Shown piece after piece: positions 23,301 to 33,339 of a DNA stretch of 64,000 nt. The stretch comes from Trichobilharzia szidati (Eukaryota; Platyhelminthes; Trematoda; Strigeidida; Schistosomatidae): positions 32,920,052 through 32,984,051 of the forward strand of contig OX235274.1 in NCBI GenBank assembly GCA_944472155.2, in the 5' to 3' direction. Under the pieces are notes generated by a model. That model did no database searches. It was given only the letters and a program-made list of their open reading frames with translations, and had not been told where the DNA came from. The first letter of the stretch is position 1; the number at the start of each line of letters is the position of its first letter. A program made the position numbers and the translations under genes.

Positions 23301-23372
23301 ACGGCTTCTGTATTAGGACTGTCTGTGTCCCCACCTTCAACTATTTCAGTTGACCTGACTTCTGATGAATAA
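20366..23372 (+). CDS. Gene 1, last exon: large serine-rich protein of unknown function
   Basis: Acceptor TTTTCTCTTTTAG (cut after 20365); the stop TAA ends at 23372. The exon encodes about 1,002 residues. The first 500 or so are leucine-rich and ordered-looking (DVIRVLYLLLTNRKHQPIAL, QVLKHCWLFCHRVPLADIRL, LTNIAFFLLKYLTTDVFGHI), suggesting helical-repeat structure with many cysteines. The rest, from about NVNAILPWPPQS onwards, is low-complexity Ser/Asn/Asp sequence with two basic patches (INRKNEKSIKK; DRRRAGKLKRKLKKLNN). No transmembrane segment or catalytic motif is evident. With the upstream exons the protein would be about 1,430 residues. Basic patches and the SUMO motif upstream point to the nucleus, which is an inference. 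I do not recognise the family, and the 5' end of the gene is not found. Confidence 0.85.
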
Positions 23373-23545
23373 GATCTCATCTTTTCTACAGATTAGTGTT
23401 ATTGTTTAATATCTGATTTACAACGTCCTTGACTTGTATAAATGTGTACATAATGCACTTGTGATATCTATCGATTTATAAACGAAGATTTATTTTGTGT
23501 ATACGATTGTGTTTATTGCCGTTCATTACTTATTTTTTTATCTGA

Positions 23546-23551
23546 AATAAA
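23546..23551 (+). promoter_or_regulatory. Poly(A) signal of gene 1
   Basis: AATAAA 174 bases after the stop codon of gene 1, in a short AT-rich 3' untranslated region. Repeats begin at about 23600, consistent with the transcript ending here. Confidence 0.7.
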
Positions 23552-23607
23552 GATTACATTACATAAAATAACATTTTATCTCCTGCATAAATATCATTAT
23601 TATTATT

Positions 23608-23960
23608 ATTCTCTTAGGTTCCCGGTGGAACATAGGGCTTCAACAGCAGATCTCCATTTTATCCTGTTCCCTGCAGTTCAGTTTAGCTGGCTCCACGGTT
23701 GCGTGTATACTCTGATTGTTTCTTCACATGACATCCTACATGTCACTGTCGGATACACACCTAACTCATCGTTCCCTATTTGGGTTCCGCTGAAGGGTGT
23801 GCGTGGCGCGTCATGATATCACTCAAAGGTGTTCTCGGTGTATGTGTCCTGTGAATCCGCATTTTTTTTTCGGTACACTTGTTGGGCTGTAGTCTCTTGG
23901 TCTATTTGTTGCCATCAGCTCCTTGTTGCTAATGCCTTGTAGCTATCTGTTCTTCAGAAT
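23608..23960 (-). pseudogene. RTE (second type) 3' end fragment
   Basis: Minus strand: a decayed polyprotein end followed by the tail GCCCTATGTTCCACCGGGAA and a microsatellite of TAA units at 23590-23610. The tail is the same as in the RTE copy at 38380. Confidence 0.6.
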
Positions 23961-24189
23961 GGAGGGAAGGCAGCTGCAGTAACCTGTTTGAAACGCTTTT
24001 GCTGATGCATCAAATGTCTGACCCAGATTTATTCAAGAAAACAAATAAGGGAGAAAAGGAGATAAGGGTGCTAAGGCCATGGTAGCAATAGAGGCTGGAT
24101 AAAAGGTTTCTTGACGCAAAGTCCAAGACTCTCCTTATAAATAACTAAGTCTTCGGCTACATGAAGAAGATTTAGGCGAAATTTGTTCG

Positions 24190-24880
24190 AACGTCTTGGT
24201 TATAGTTTATATTTGACTCTGACGTAATGGTGAATTTTCGATCTCGATGTCGACCACCATATCAGCAATAAAGGATAATCCATTGTTTATCTGTTTGCAT
24301 ATGAGATTTCGAATGATGTATTTGCTGGTGTTGTGCGGCCGGAAGTAGCTATATGCTTGAGAATTAAGCTGTTGATTGTTCAGTGTCCTGCTTTTGACAA
24401 CCGCACCAGTTAGTACTTCCATCTGTTCGTATCGCAAGCTGGACATCTTAGGAGGATAATTTACCTCCTGCTTCTGTTTCAGTTTTGAATTCGACTGATT
24501 GGTGGCCGTTGTTGTAGATTTCCAGGGTTTTGATTAGGTCAGTATTTTCATCGGTGAGAATGAAGATGTCATCCATGAAGCGCTTGTAAACTTTGAACCG
24601 TTCGATTGTCGGTAGGTGGATATTTGACTCAGGGTGCACCATAGTGTAATTGGGTGACAATGGACCAACTGGTGAACCCATTACAAATTCAACTTTCTGA
24701 TGGTATATACGGCCATTGAGTCAACACTGAATATACAGTGTTCATCTCAAGATTTGTTCTTTGAAATGCTCATTCGGCGTACCAAAATTCAGATTATTTG
24801 AGTCGATAAATTCACATAGGTAGGATAAAGTTTCGGTTTGGTGGACGTTAGTGATGGATAGGGAATATACGGCCAGCGAA
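24190..24880 (-). pseudogene. Penelope-like element reverse transcriptase fragment
   Basis: Minus strand reading from 24870: TNVHQTETLSYLCEFIDSNN, then VEFVMGSPVGPLS (motif B) and FKVYKRFMDDIFILTDENTD, in which MDD replaces the usual A/VDD box, then FKTETEAGGKLS. A shifted continuation at 24446-24207 covers the next region. Stops and shifts separate the pieces, so it is inactive. The order and motifs match PLE reverse transcriptases. Confidence 0.75.
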
Positions 24881-25254
24881 GCCATAGTTAACCCAGATAC
24901 ATTCAATTCAGTTGACTTATTGATTCCGCAAATTCAAACATATCCTCCCTTCACATCCCCCCGCCCTGTTGATTGAGATTGGTGCTGGTCGTTGCTGTTG
25001 TTGTTGGTCAGGTATCTTCATCACCTCCGTCTTTTCTGATTCACCTGAAGCCTGTCTTCACTGCTTCTAACCTCTTCTTCTTTTTCACCTGTGAATTTCA
25101 TGGTTGAGTGTGCTTCATTGAACTGAGGTATTAATATTGTGTTCCTGTTCAAATCATTTTCATCAAGTAGGTAGTGTTAACAGAGGACGTATTTTAGTCT
25201 GCAGAAATTGGCAAATTACAAAAACTGAATTTATTGAAACAGCAATTATTGTAA

Positions 25255-25450
25255 CTAGAATTTAACTGGTGGATGGTGACCAATACTGGAATCCAGGATG
25301 CGCATTTCGTCCTATTTGGGACTCGTCCGCCGGCTGGATCTACCTGCATTTCCTAGTGAGTGATGACGTTCCCACAGAGGCTCGAACCCAGTGCCCATAG
25401 TTTCAAACGCCAAAGCGTTATCAACTAGACCATTTGGGCCACGAGAGCCA
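25255..25450 (-). repeat. Sm-alpha-like SINE with hammerhead remnant
   Basis: Minus strand: tRNA-like head with CACTGGGTTCGAGCC (box B), then a hammerhead-like segment GGACGAGTCCCAAATAGGAC followed by GAAATGCGCATC and CTGGATTCC. Stem II (GTCC/GGAC), the GAAA strand and an AUC cleavage triplet are present. The CUGAUGA core reads CGGACGA, so activity is doubtful. Relation to schistosome Sm-alpha is based on this arrangement. Confidence 0.7.
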
Positions 25451-25489
25451 CCTCTTGTGCAACGGGTCATATTGATTATTTAATTGAAT

Positions 25490-25690
25490 TTTAGGTCACC
25501 GGGAGAGATGATTGATAAACTCGTAGAGAAATCTAAAAGCTGACTTCAACAAATTGAAGTATGGGCTGAAGATGTCACCTAGTAGGGTGATGAAAGCTTC
25601 ACAAATTAACTATCCAGCTCAGAGAACACAACGAGATCAAAATCATCCACCTGAGCTACAAATCTTCTCCGTCATAACTAATTTTAGGTT
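25490..25690 (+). repeat. Host repeat without the PLE (empty site)
   Basis: Matches 5150-5223 joined directly to 6033-6180. The junction reads CAACAAATTGAAGTATGGGC, with a single copy of the sequence that is duplicated around the PLE at 5224-6032. Confidence 0.65.
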
Positions 25691-26046
25691 TTCCCGCCGA
25701 CTGATTGGACCGAAGTGCTCGGTCTCAGGTTGACTTATCAGCTTCTTGTGCAGATGCTTCGACTATGTCTGGGCATGTAATTAGAATTTAATTGGTAGAT
25801 GGTGGCCAGCAGTGGAATCTAGGATGCACTCACTGAGGAATACAGGTTCATCCAGCCGGCGGACGAATCCCAAATAGGACGAAATGCGCAAACTGGATTC
25901 CACTGTTGGTCACCACCCACCAATTGAATTCTAATTACATGCTCAGACATCGTCGAAGCATCTGCACAAGAAGCTGACAAGTCAACCTGAGACGGAGCAC
26001 TCCGGTCCAATCGATCGACGGGAAAATCTAAAATTCAATTAAATAA
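25677..26046. repeat. Long imperfect palindrome around a hammerhead-like core
   Basis: About 25677-25816 and 25898-26046 are inverted copies (arms near 145 bp) sharing CAGCTTCTTGTGCAGATGCT and GATTGGACCG. The roughly 80-bp centre holds a second Sm-alpha-like hammerhead segment (GGACGAATCCCAAATAGGAC, GAAATGCGC). Confidence 0.75.
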
Positions 26047-26049
26047 TTA

Positions 26050-26660
26050 TTGTAACTGTTGCATTTTGTAATACACGCCTATATAGGACATATCACCTGC
26101 ATGTAGTTTTCCTATTTATGATACGGTATATATGTAATAAGTCACTGTTTCAGAGTCTCTACTTTTTAGTTCTTTCAATTCCATTCCTTCCAATATGATA
26201 AAACTGCTACAGTGACATTTAGATAGACAAAGAATGAATGAATGACCAAGGTCATACTGGAAATAAACCAACCAGAATTGGCCTACATAAAAAAGCCCAC
26301 CATTTTATTAATCATGGCTATAGACTAAGTGAGATATCCTTGGTGAATTTTTCAATCATACATTATTGTGCGAAATATACTGTCGCTGATAATACTGAGA
26401 TAAACTTTTCGGCTGACGTCATTGTGTGTTCTGTCTTAAGTAGAGTGGGCTGTGGGGACGGAAGGGTAGCCGTCACACAATGTCGTTGGCGGTATTTGTG
26501 ATTTCCACGTCTGTGTCCAGCTCGGTGTCCCTATTTCAATCTCAATATTACTGTGAAACATAACACACAGTTAATGTGTTCAGAATGCAGATTTCCAATT
26601 CACTTAGTAGACAGTCTTTTACAAATTCACAAAGCAGGTTTCAAAATAAGTTTTTTAAAT
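26050..26660. other. No gene recognised
   Basis: AT-rich intergenic sequence. An 87-codon frame at 26238-26501 has no recognisable domain. Confidence 0.4.
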
Positions 26661-26666
26661 ATAATT

Positions 26667-26720
26667 TACGGCTCGCGACCATTCACATGGTCCGGGGTTC
26701 GATCACCGGCCACTTACGCA
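26667..26720 (+). repeat. tRNA-SINE head fragment
   Basis: Contains CACATGGTCCGGGGTTCGAT, the box B region of the tRNA-derived SINE seen complete at 60197. Only the head remains. Confidence 0.5.
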
Positions 26721-27384
26721 CTAAAAAAAAATACTATCTGAAGGAAATCTGTCGAGATTATTTCACGGGCCAACATCGCTTAAAATAACGTTTCAAAGCT
26801 TAAGAGAAGGGGATAATTGTTTATTGTCTTAGTTTGAGGGATGTTTCAACAGTAGAGTTACGGCTTCAGCAGATTACTATTCATCGGCTGGGTTAGACTT
26901 GACAGTACCACAGTTCCTTACTCCTATGAAGATGTGATAATATCTAAGTTACTGTCCAAGGACTAGCTTCAGAATGAATCTATTTTAGGGTTTTAATAGA
27001 AAGAGCCCTGTTCGACTAAGAATCATGAAGTTTGATAGGAAAGCAATGACTACTGGTCAGTGAATTGTAAGATGGTGTCCCTATAACACGAACTGGCAGA
27101 ATATACGAAATTTAGCTGACCTAATCGGGGTGTTGTCATCAGAATTATCACGAATAATATTATTCTCTATGAAGGAATGTCAAGTGTGGGTACTCTGTAC
27201 CCTGCCTTGTTTCTCTTGATTGTAAAATCGAGGACAGTGTCATTATTTTCGTCCAGACTTATTAAGCCGGATTGACTTACAGCTCTTGTTAGAAATTTTA
27301 GCAATATTAAACAGATTAATCAGTCTACCACAAATTCATGTTTATTGCCTTGTGCCTATTTGTTGGGTAGTAGGTACTTTATAA

Positions 27385-27945
27385 CAACCTCCTTTACCTA
27401 CCGACATGGGAAGCATCGTTTCAACTACAGGCGGAACTGACGAGGATATCAGAGTGAGGATCAGGAAAGCAATGCAAGCTTTCATTTCTCTCAAGTCGGT
27501 GTGGAAATCAACAGCACTCAGCATGAAAGATAAGATCCAGATTTTCAACTCCAATGTGAAGTCAGTGCTACTCACTATACGGATCAGAGACTTGCCGCCG
27601 CGTCACGAAGGGCACTTTGACCAAACTACAGCTGTCTTCGCTCAATACTCAAGATCAGATGGCCGGAAAAGATAAGCAATACTGAGAGATCTCTGGGAGA
27701 GAACCAACTCAGCAGGAGCCAATTGTGCAACAAACAAGCAGGAAGAAATGCAGTTGGTGGATTGGCCATACTCTGAAAAAACAAGTCATCAAGTGATATC
27801 ACACGACAGGTCATCACTCGAGTGGAATTCGAATGGGAAGCGTCGAGTTGGTCGTCAGTGCGAGGGTGACGTGGAGGAGGTGATGCGACGAGTAGATGAA
27901 AGCATGTTGGTAGACGTGGAGCTTGGTGAAAACGTTATGATGTCC
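27385..27945 (+). pseudogene. RTE (second type) C-terminal fragment
   Basis: Plus strand: MGSIVSTTGGTDEDIRVRIR, QAFISLKSVWKSTALSMKDK and IQIFNSNVKSVLL are hallmarks of an RTE polyprotein after the catalytic palm, with decayed sequence to about 27945. The reading is broken by shifts and stops. Its start (27389-27448) recurs inverted at 27941-28007. Confidence 0.75.
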
Positions 27946-28240
27946 TCGTCGGTTCCGCCTGTAGTTGAAACGATGCTTCCCATGTCTGTAGGTAAAGGAG
28001 GTTGCTTCCTCCAGACTCCTGCCATTTATGCTGATTGTTGTTGCTGTTGGCCAGGAATCTTTATCACCTCTGTTTTCTCTACGTTCACCTGAAGTCCTAT
28101 CTTCTCTGGATGCTTCTTCTGCCAACTTGTTACTTTTCACTTGCATATCTTCTAGTTTGTGTGAAATCAGAGATATACCATCGGCGAAATCTGGATCCTC
28201 CACTTATGATGGACAGTAGCTTAAAAGAGCTATGAAGCGT
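27941..28240 (-). pseudogene. RTE (second type) palm-region fragment, inverted relative to its neighbour
   Basis: Minus strand: DPDFADGISLISHKLEDMQ, corresponding to the FADD catalytic region of RTE reverse transcriptase (here FADG), then MQVKSNKLAEEA and the GGTDED-like stretch shared with the neighbouring plus-strand fragment. The two pieces meet in opposite orientation at about 27945. Confidence 0.7.
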
Positions 28241-28469
28241 TTGGTTGACCGACATTACTGCACCATCCTATTATTACGGAGACGATATTACTGTCATACA
28301 CGACTACACACCCCAAGCGTGTTATTTAAATAGGATGGAACAATCAAAAGATTAGATATCATGTCCTCTGAAAGCATATATTCTATATTGTAACATTAAT
28401 GTCTAGGACAGCAGTGTGCCTGACTCACTCGTTTCAACGCAGAACTTGCTATACTCCATATGCCTCACT

Positions 28470-29720
28470 AAAGAGATTCAAGAAAACGGTAATAGGCAGA
28501 AATGTGAGGGATATAGAATACTGACATGGAAAAAAAATATGGGGGTTTAGCGGATATGAGAGATGGCAAACAGTGAATGCATCTGCTCTATTGACAACGA
28601 TTTCGAGTCATTTGATCAACTGTCTCCAGCCATTGGTTCTTGGAATCTCGAGGACATTAACCAGAAAGCCTACATCTCACCACGTCACTGGTTCAAACTA
28701 ACTATTAAAGATTTCATGCTTTGAATTGACCACCGCCAGCTCTTTTTTAAATTGACTCTAAGTTAGCTAACATTGTCCGTCGACGAAGGCGATGGCTAGG
28801 ACATCTGGGACGCCTAACCTCAATATTTCTCACCCCGTTATACTACCAACACTAGAGATAGAATGCAGACACCTATTATCAAAGACAGCTAGCCAGGGGT
28901 TTCCTATATTCCCCTCCCCATGGCTTTGTTTCATATCCACAGATGAGGACGGAGAGAACTGGTGTGCAGTACTCACATCCTTCCACAATAGCCAGCCAGC
29001 TATCACATCTACGCCAAAGATTATGTAGGTTGGCGAATGCCACACGAGCCTTATGTATCCATTCTGAGATTTCGTCAGCAATCAGCCCATTAAAGCTGGG
29101 GAAAATTCTCGAATAAGTGAAGCAGTCAACATGTTCTATCACTTCACTCCCAATTTTTAAGCTAGAAATTGATATATTCCAGTCCTGTAGCATCATCTTA
29201 CAGAGTTTTATCAGAGTCTCCACCTAAGAGACCTATATCATTCGCATATTCTAAGTCAATAAGACTGTACCCTGGTAACAAGTCAATCCCTGAGTCACTG
29301 AATTCAGTTAGGGTTAATTTCACTAGTGCATCTATAAGGAAAATAAACAGAAATGAGAACAGTGGGTATCCCTGATGGACATTTACTGGTTGTCATCTCC
29401 GTTAGCTCGTATATAATGGTGGCGTGAGCTCGAGTAGGGAGAGTGCCTTGATAAATGCGACGAACTTCCTCGCTACTCTCTTCACGATCAAACGTTGTTA
29501 TAGTACCTCTCAGTGGACGGAATTCCACTCCGCCTTCAGGTCAAGATATATGGCAGTTGTTGGGTGCCGGTAAATATAGCTATGTTCCAGAATCTGTCAA
29601 AGAACGAAGATATGATCAATACACCCTCTTCCTGGTCTGAAGTCTATCTGGTTTTCTCTCGTTTGCTTCTTCCAAGCAACACTTAATCTATGCATGATTA
29701 TTGAGCCCACAACTATGCGA
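28470..29720 (-). pseudogene. SR2-like RTE reverse transcriptase, decayed
   Basis: Minus strand from about 29710: RENQIDFRPGRGCIDHIF, then a palm region with LIDLEYANDIGLLGGDSD in place of LEYADDIVLLGED, then KIGSEVIEHVDCFTYS and the C-terminal tail region toward 28500. Stops and shifts are frequent. It is homologous to the plus-strand copy at 35946-36674. Confidence 0.75.
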
Positions 29721-29842
29721 CAGCAGGACATCACTTTCTGATGTTATGAGTAAAAGTGACCTGTAACAGAACGAATAACCTACAGAAACAGTTGTACTGT
29801 TCCTGACCGAAATAATTCAAATGAATTGTAGATTAAGATTCA

Positions 29843-30385
29843 TTAGTGGACACAGAGTGAAGAGGAAGTGAAGAGCCATCAAGTAGAGGAGTTGCATCAG
29901 TAGAAGGAAGGCAAGATAATAGAGATGAAGATGAAGGCAAAGATGAGTGAGGATTAGAGAGGTTTCGTGTGCATTTCGGATTGTGAGGGAGATTGTTACT
30001 TCCCGGCTGCCCACACCGTGGAAGTTGGTTGCGCGACCGCAGAGCCCAGGGGACAACTGCTTGAGGCCGGTCACACGCAGCCTGTTTTTTTTTTTTTATT
30101 TGGTGTGTCTCAGTAGCATATTTATCACTTCTGCCCTGTGACACGGCAGCAGGAAGCGCGGTCGTTGTTAATCCGGGCCCCGACCGATCCGGCATGATAT
30201 TTTGTGATTTTGTTTGGGTCATAGCAATTGGATTGGGTAACTCCTTTTTGTCTAACCACTATCCAAACAACCTTTCTGGCATGGTAGGACCTCAAGCGAT
30301 ATAAGTCTCAGCCAGTATAGCTTGTTGGGTCATTGCGGTGTTCAAGCCCGACCACCATGTCAAGGTAGCATAGCTTTCGGTCGGG
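29843..30385 (-). mobile_element. SR2 5' untranslated region alone, with TSD
   Basis: Flanked by TTAAGATTCA (29833-29842 and 30386-30395). The minus strand starts CCCGACCGAAAGCT, the same 5' end seen in the SR2 copy at 8165, and continues past an internal A-run near 30090. No 3' end of the element is present. It looks like the inverted half of a twin-primed insertion without its sense half. Confidence 0.7.
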
Positions 30386-30509
30386 TTAAGATTCAGTAAA
30401 AGACAACTTAGTCACAATTTTTTTTTTTTTGACAGTAAAAGAAATATACAAATCAAGTCAGTAATTCATCGGTGTTTCATTAAAAATGTCTATACAACAA
30501 AATCAAATA

Positions 30510-30782
30510 CTATCTATCCATCACAACAGACTTCAGAGGTCCTTTCCAAGGTTCTTGAAGTTCAACTGCACAGTTCAGATCACGAAGAGCTGCTTTAGCT
30601 TGATCACAACAAGAAGGGTTTTTCAGAGCTACATTCAATAATTTTTCTAGATCAGTATCACCTGTTCCATATTCCAATGTTAAAAAGGAAGCTCGTAGTT
30701 CTGGTGATCTTGAGACAATATTGCGTATAGCTCTGCATACAGTTCGAACAGTTGTAGCGTTTGACATATACAAATCAAGAGT
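30510..30782 (-). CDS. ARMC6: Armadillo repeat-containing protein 6, last exon
   Basis: Minus-strand exon behind the acceptor TTTGTTTTGTAG (cut at 30783). It encodes TLDLYMSNATTVRTVCRAIR, NIVSRSPELRASF and the tail DQAKAALRDLNCAVELQEPW, ending with a stop at 30510-30512. The KAALRDL-C-VEL-E-W tail is the signature I know from the end of animal ARMC6 proteins. The exon starts in phase 0, exactly as the exon at 35143-35391 ends. ARMC6 is a conserved armadillo (helical repeat) protein of poorly known role. The gene converges on gene 1. No clear AATAAA was seen downstream; a T-run lies at 30419-30430. Confidence 0.85.
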   Translation of the reverse strand, partial: TLDLYMSNATTVRTVCRAIRNIVSRSPELRASFLTLEYGTGDTDLEKLLNVALKNPSCCDQAKAALRDLNCAVELQEPWKGPLKSVVMDR

Positions 30783-30871
30783 CTACAAAACAAAGTAAAT
30801 GAAGTAATAACAGTGGTTTTATCACAATTCAGATACAGACTATAAAGCAGATACAAGTGATAACTGTTAGG

Positions 30872-32335
30872 CAATAATAATAATAATAATTTGCTTTATT
30901 CCAAAACAGTACTTGTGATACAGAATGGAATTCTCAGCATTTTTACTACAGTATTGCATCCAGTTAGTACATTATCAATAAATAGAATTCTACATAGATT
31001 AAGGAAATCTCAGTTCATTATGACAACAACATATTGGCATGTCGGTAGCAAAGCCAAAGCTGAACAGTGTTTGAAGGTGTTAGAAAAGTAGGTGCTGTCA
31101 TATTTACTGGCGTAAGCGAGAGAAAGAAACAAAGCAGCACATAACGGAAAAAAAGAGAGAGAGAATAGGAAAAGAAAGAAAGAAAATGTTGTACCTATAA
31201 ATGATATGAGTTGGAAAGACGAGGTCCAGTTGTACTACTGACTATTTAATGAATTATAGGTGTCACGCCTAATGCTTTCTTTATCGCACAGAACACGAGC
31301 TAAGTAGGGTATGGTTGAGTTTTTGTACTTGCTGGTGCGAGCATATAGTTTTCTATATAGGCTTCTGGTTTTGCCTGATGAGATGCAAGGGGAGAGTTGT
31401 GAGTGAAGAGGGTGGTGTGAGTTAGATAAAATGGATTTGGCCCATTTTTCACATGAGTCCATGTGCCTGTCAACCAGAATATTAACAAGCTGGTTGAGTG
31501 GCACGTTGCTTACCCTGCTGACAACCTTTAACATCCTGCGTAATATGTTATAGTCTTTCTTCAGTAGCCCGGGAAAAACTAAGGGGGAACAATAGAGAAT
31601 AATAGGCAGAATGCGAGAGTTAACGAATTGTAGGAGTAAGGGTTGGGTTATACCAGAATGTCTTAACTTCTTGATGTAGAAGGTAAGACGGAATATTTTC
31701 TTAGAAATCGCCAAGATATGAGACGACCAGGAGAGATCAGCAGATAGAATGACGCCTAGGTATTTAATTTCCGACTTGGTTTCTATTTCAGTGCCATCTA
31801 TGTTGCATACCTCGTGAGAGCCAACCAGTTTGTTTAGGTCGGATTTATGCCTCAAGGTGAAATTGACTGTTTGGCATTTGGAGGGGTTTAAGGTAAGACC
31901 GTTTTCCTTGGACCACTGTCTGATTTCTGACAGAAAGCCATTAAGTTTAGAGCAGTCACTTTGACATTTGACAGGCAATGATACAGTCAGGTCGTCAGCA
32001 TATTTGACAAAATTAATGTCATTTGAAGATGGTAAGTCATGTAGAAAGAAAGAAAAGAGAAGTGGGGAGAGTACAGCACCTTGGGGGACACCAGCTTCAG
32101 TGAGCGCAGCAGAGGATGATTTACCTTTGTATACGGTGCACTGCATTCTGTTAGAGAAGTAGGAATGCAACCAGTTAGTGACCCAGGGGGCCCAGTTTTT
32201 GTCATAGAGAGCTTATTTAGCAAGACACATCTGGGTACAGAGTCGAAAGCAGAAGTGAAGTCGAGAAACGTGCAGCGGACGTATTTGGCACTTTTATCTA
32301 ATGATGAGACGATACTGTTGCGTAATGTGATTTTT
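30872..32335 (-). mobile_element. CR1-type LINE, 5'-truncated, in the ARMC6 intron
   Basis: Minus strand from about 32330: SAKYVRCTFLDFTSAFDSVP (catalytic motif A), a frameshift near 32190, then the open frame 32170-31235 with TEAGVPQGAVLSPLLFSFFL (motif B), NFVKYADDLTVSL (YADD box), EIKYLGVILSADLSWSSH and the C-terminal RKLYARTSKYKNS region. The 3' end finishes with GGAATAAAGCAAATT and an ATT microsatellite at 30872-30890. Endonuclease and N-terminal parts are missing. A homologue lies at 61915-63815. Confidence 0.85.
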
Positions 32336-32374
32336 TATTACTTATTTTATTTTCAAAACGATGGGTGCTGAACA

Positions 32375-32835
32375 GAGAATACTCTATTCGATAAATTCTT
32401 CATCAGGTTCTACAGTTATATATACACATTATAGTGAATGAATGAATTAGTGTTATGAACAACATTAATTCTGTTTAAATAACATCGAATCAATAATATC
32501 AGTAGATTACAGCTCAATAGCATGAACATAACAATACACACTGAATGTCAGAAAAAATAGGAAAGATAAAATTACAGATTTATGAATTTCTAGTCTCTAC
32601 TTAAGGCCAGGGCAGTAGTATGTGCTGGACTTGCTTCTATTGCACACAGAGCACTGGTTGTTTGAGGTGAATTGCAATAGCCTCTGCTGTTTGGAGCATG
32701 CAGTGCTTCGATGTTTTTGGCAATTTATTAGGCACCCGGTAGATGATAGAGAAGGATTCTTCAATGCTGGCTGGCTTTGTGGCCGGTTTACACCAGATAG
32801 TCCAATATTGAACTGTTAATGGTTTTCACTACACC
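32375..32835 (-). mobile_element. PLE-3 family 3' end fragment
   Basis: Shares its terminus (CTTCATCAGGTTCTACAGTT) and the following several hundred bases (GCACTGGTTGTTTGAGG, GATAGAGAAGGATTCTTCAA) with 14757-15440 and 45485-45970. Only non-coding and C-terminal sequence is present. Confidence 0.65.
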
Positions 32836-32837
32836 TT

Positions 32838-33050
32838 TGCTTACGTTCAGAGTGGAATGTAGGGCTTTGAGCTTCCACTTCGAAGTTTCAGTAGCAGTGG
32901 TGTTTTACTACGGAGAGTGGAGTTGCTAGTCTCATATCCAAGCTTCCCTCTTTAGCAGCTCCACAACCGGTCAGACAAGGTCGGGAATCGAACCGCAGAC
33001 CGTTTGCACGGTTGGTGAGCATTTCTACCACCGAACCACCGAAGCACAAT
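32838..33050 (-). repeat. tRNA-derived SINE with RTE-like tail
   Basis: Minus strand: head with GGTAGAAATGCTCACCAACC and GCGGTTCGATTCCCGACC (box B), tail related to the CCCTAC-TTCCACT motif. More diverged than the other copies. Confidence 0.65.
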
Positions 33051-33339
33051 ATAATTTAGTTTACAGAAAACGTATAACCAGCCGGGTGATGAATAAAAAG
33101 TGTGAAAAGTAAGAATTCTGTGTTTAAATTTCTAAACTGTAGATAACTCCTAAACCTAGAATTAGTAGTGGCTTCAACAGACAACCTTGCACAGATAAGC
33201 AGCAGTTCGAGGTGTCACACTGCATGTAGCACACAAAAGAAGACAAAGGATAGAGGCAGAGAGCGAGAGAGAGAAAAAAGATTCGAAAGAACGACAATAA
33301 GCAGGAATGTGAAAGAGTATGAATAGTAACATGGAACCA

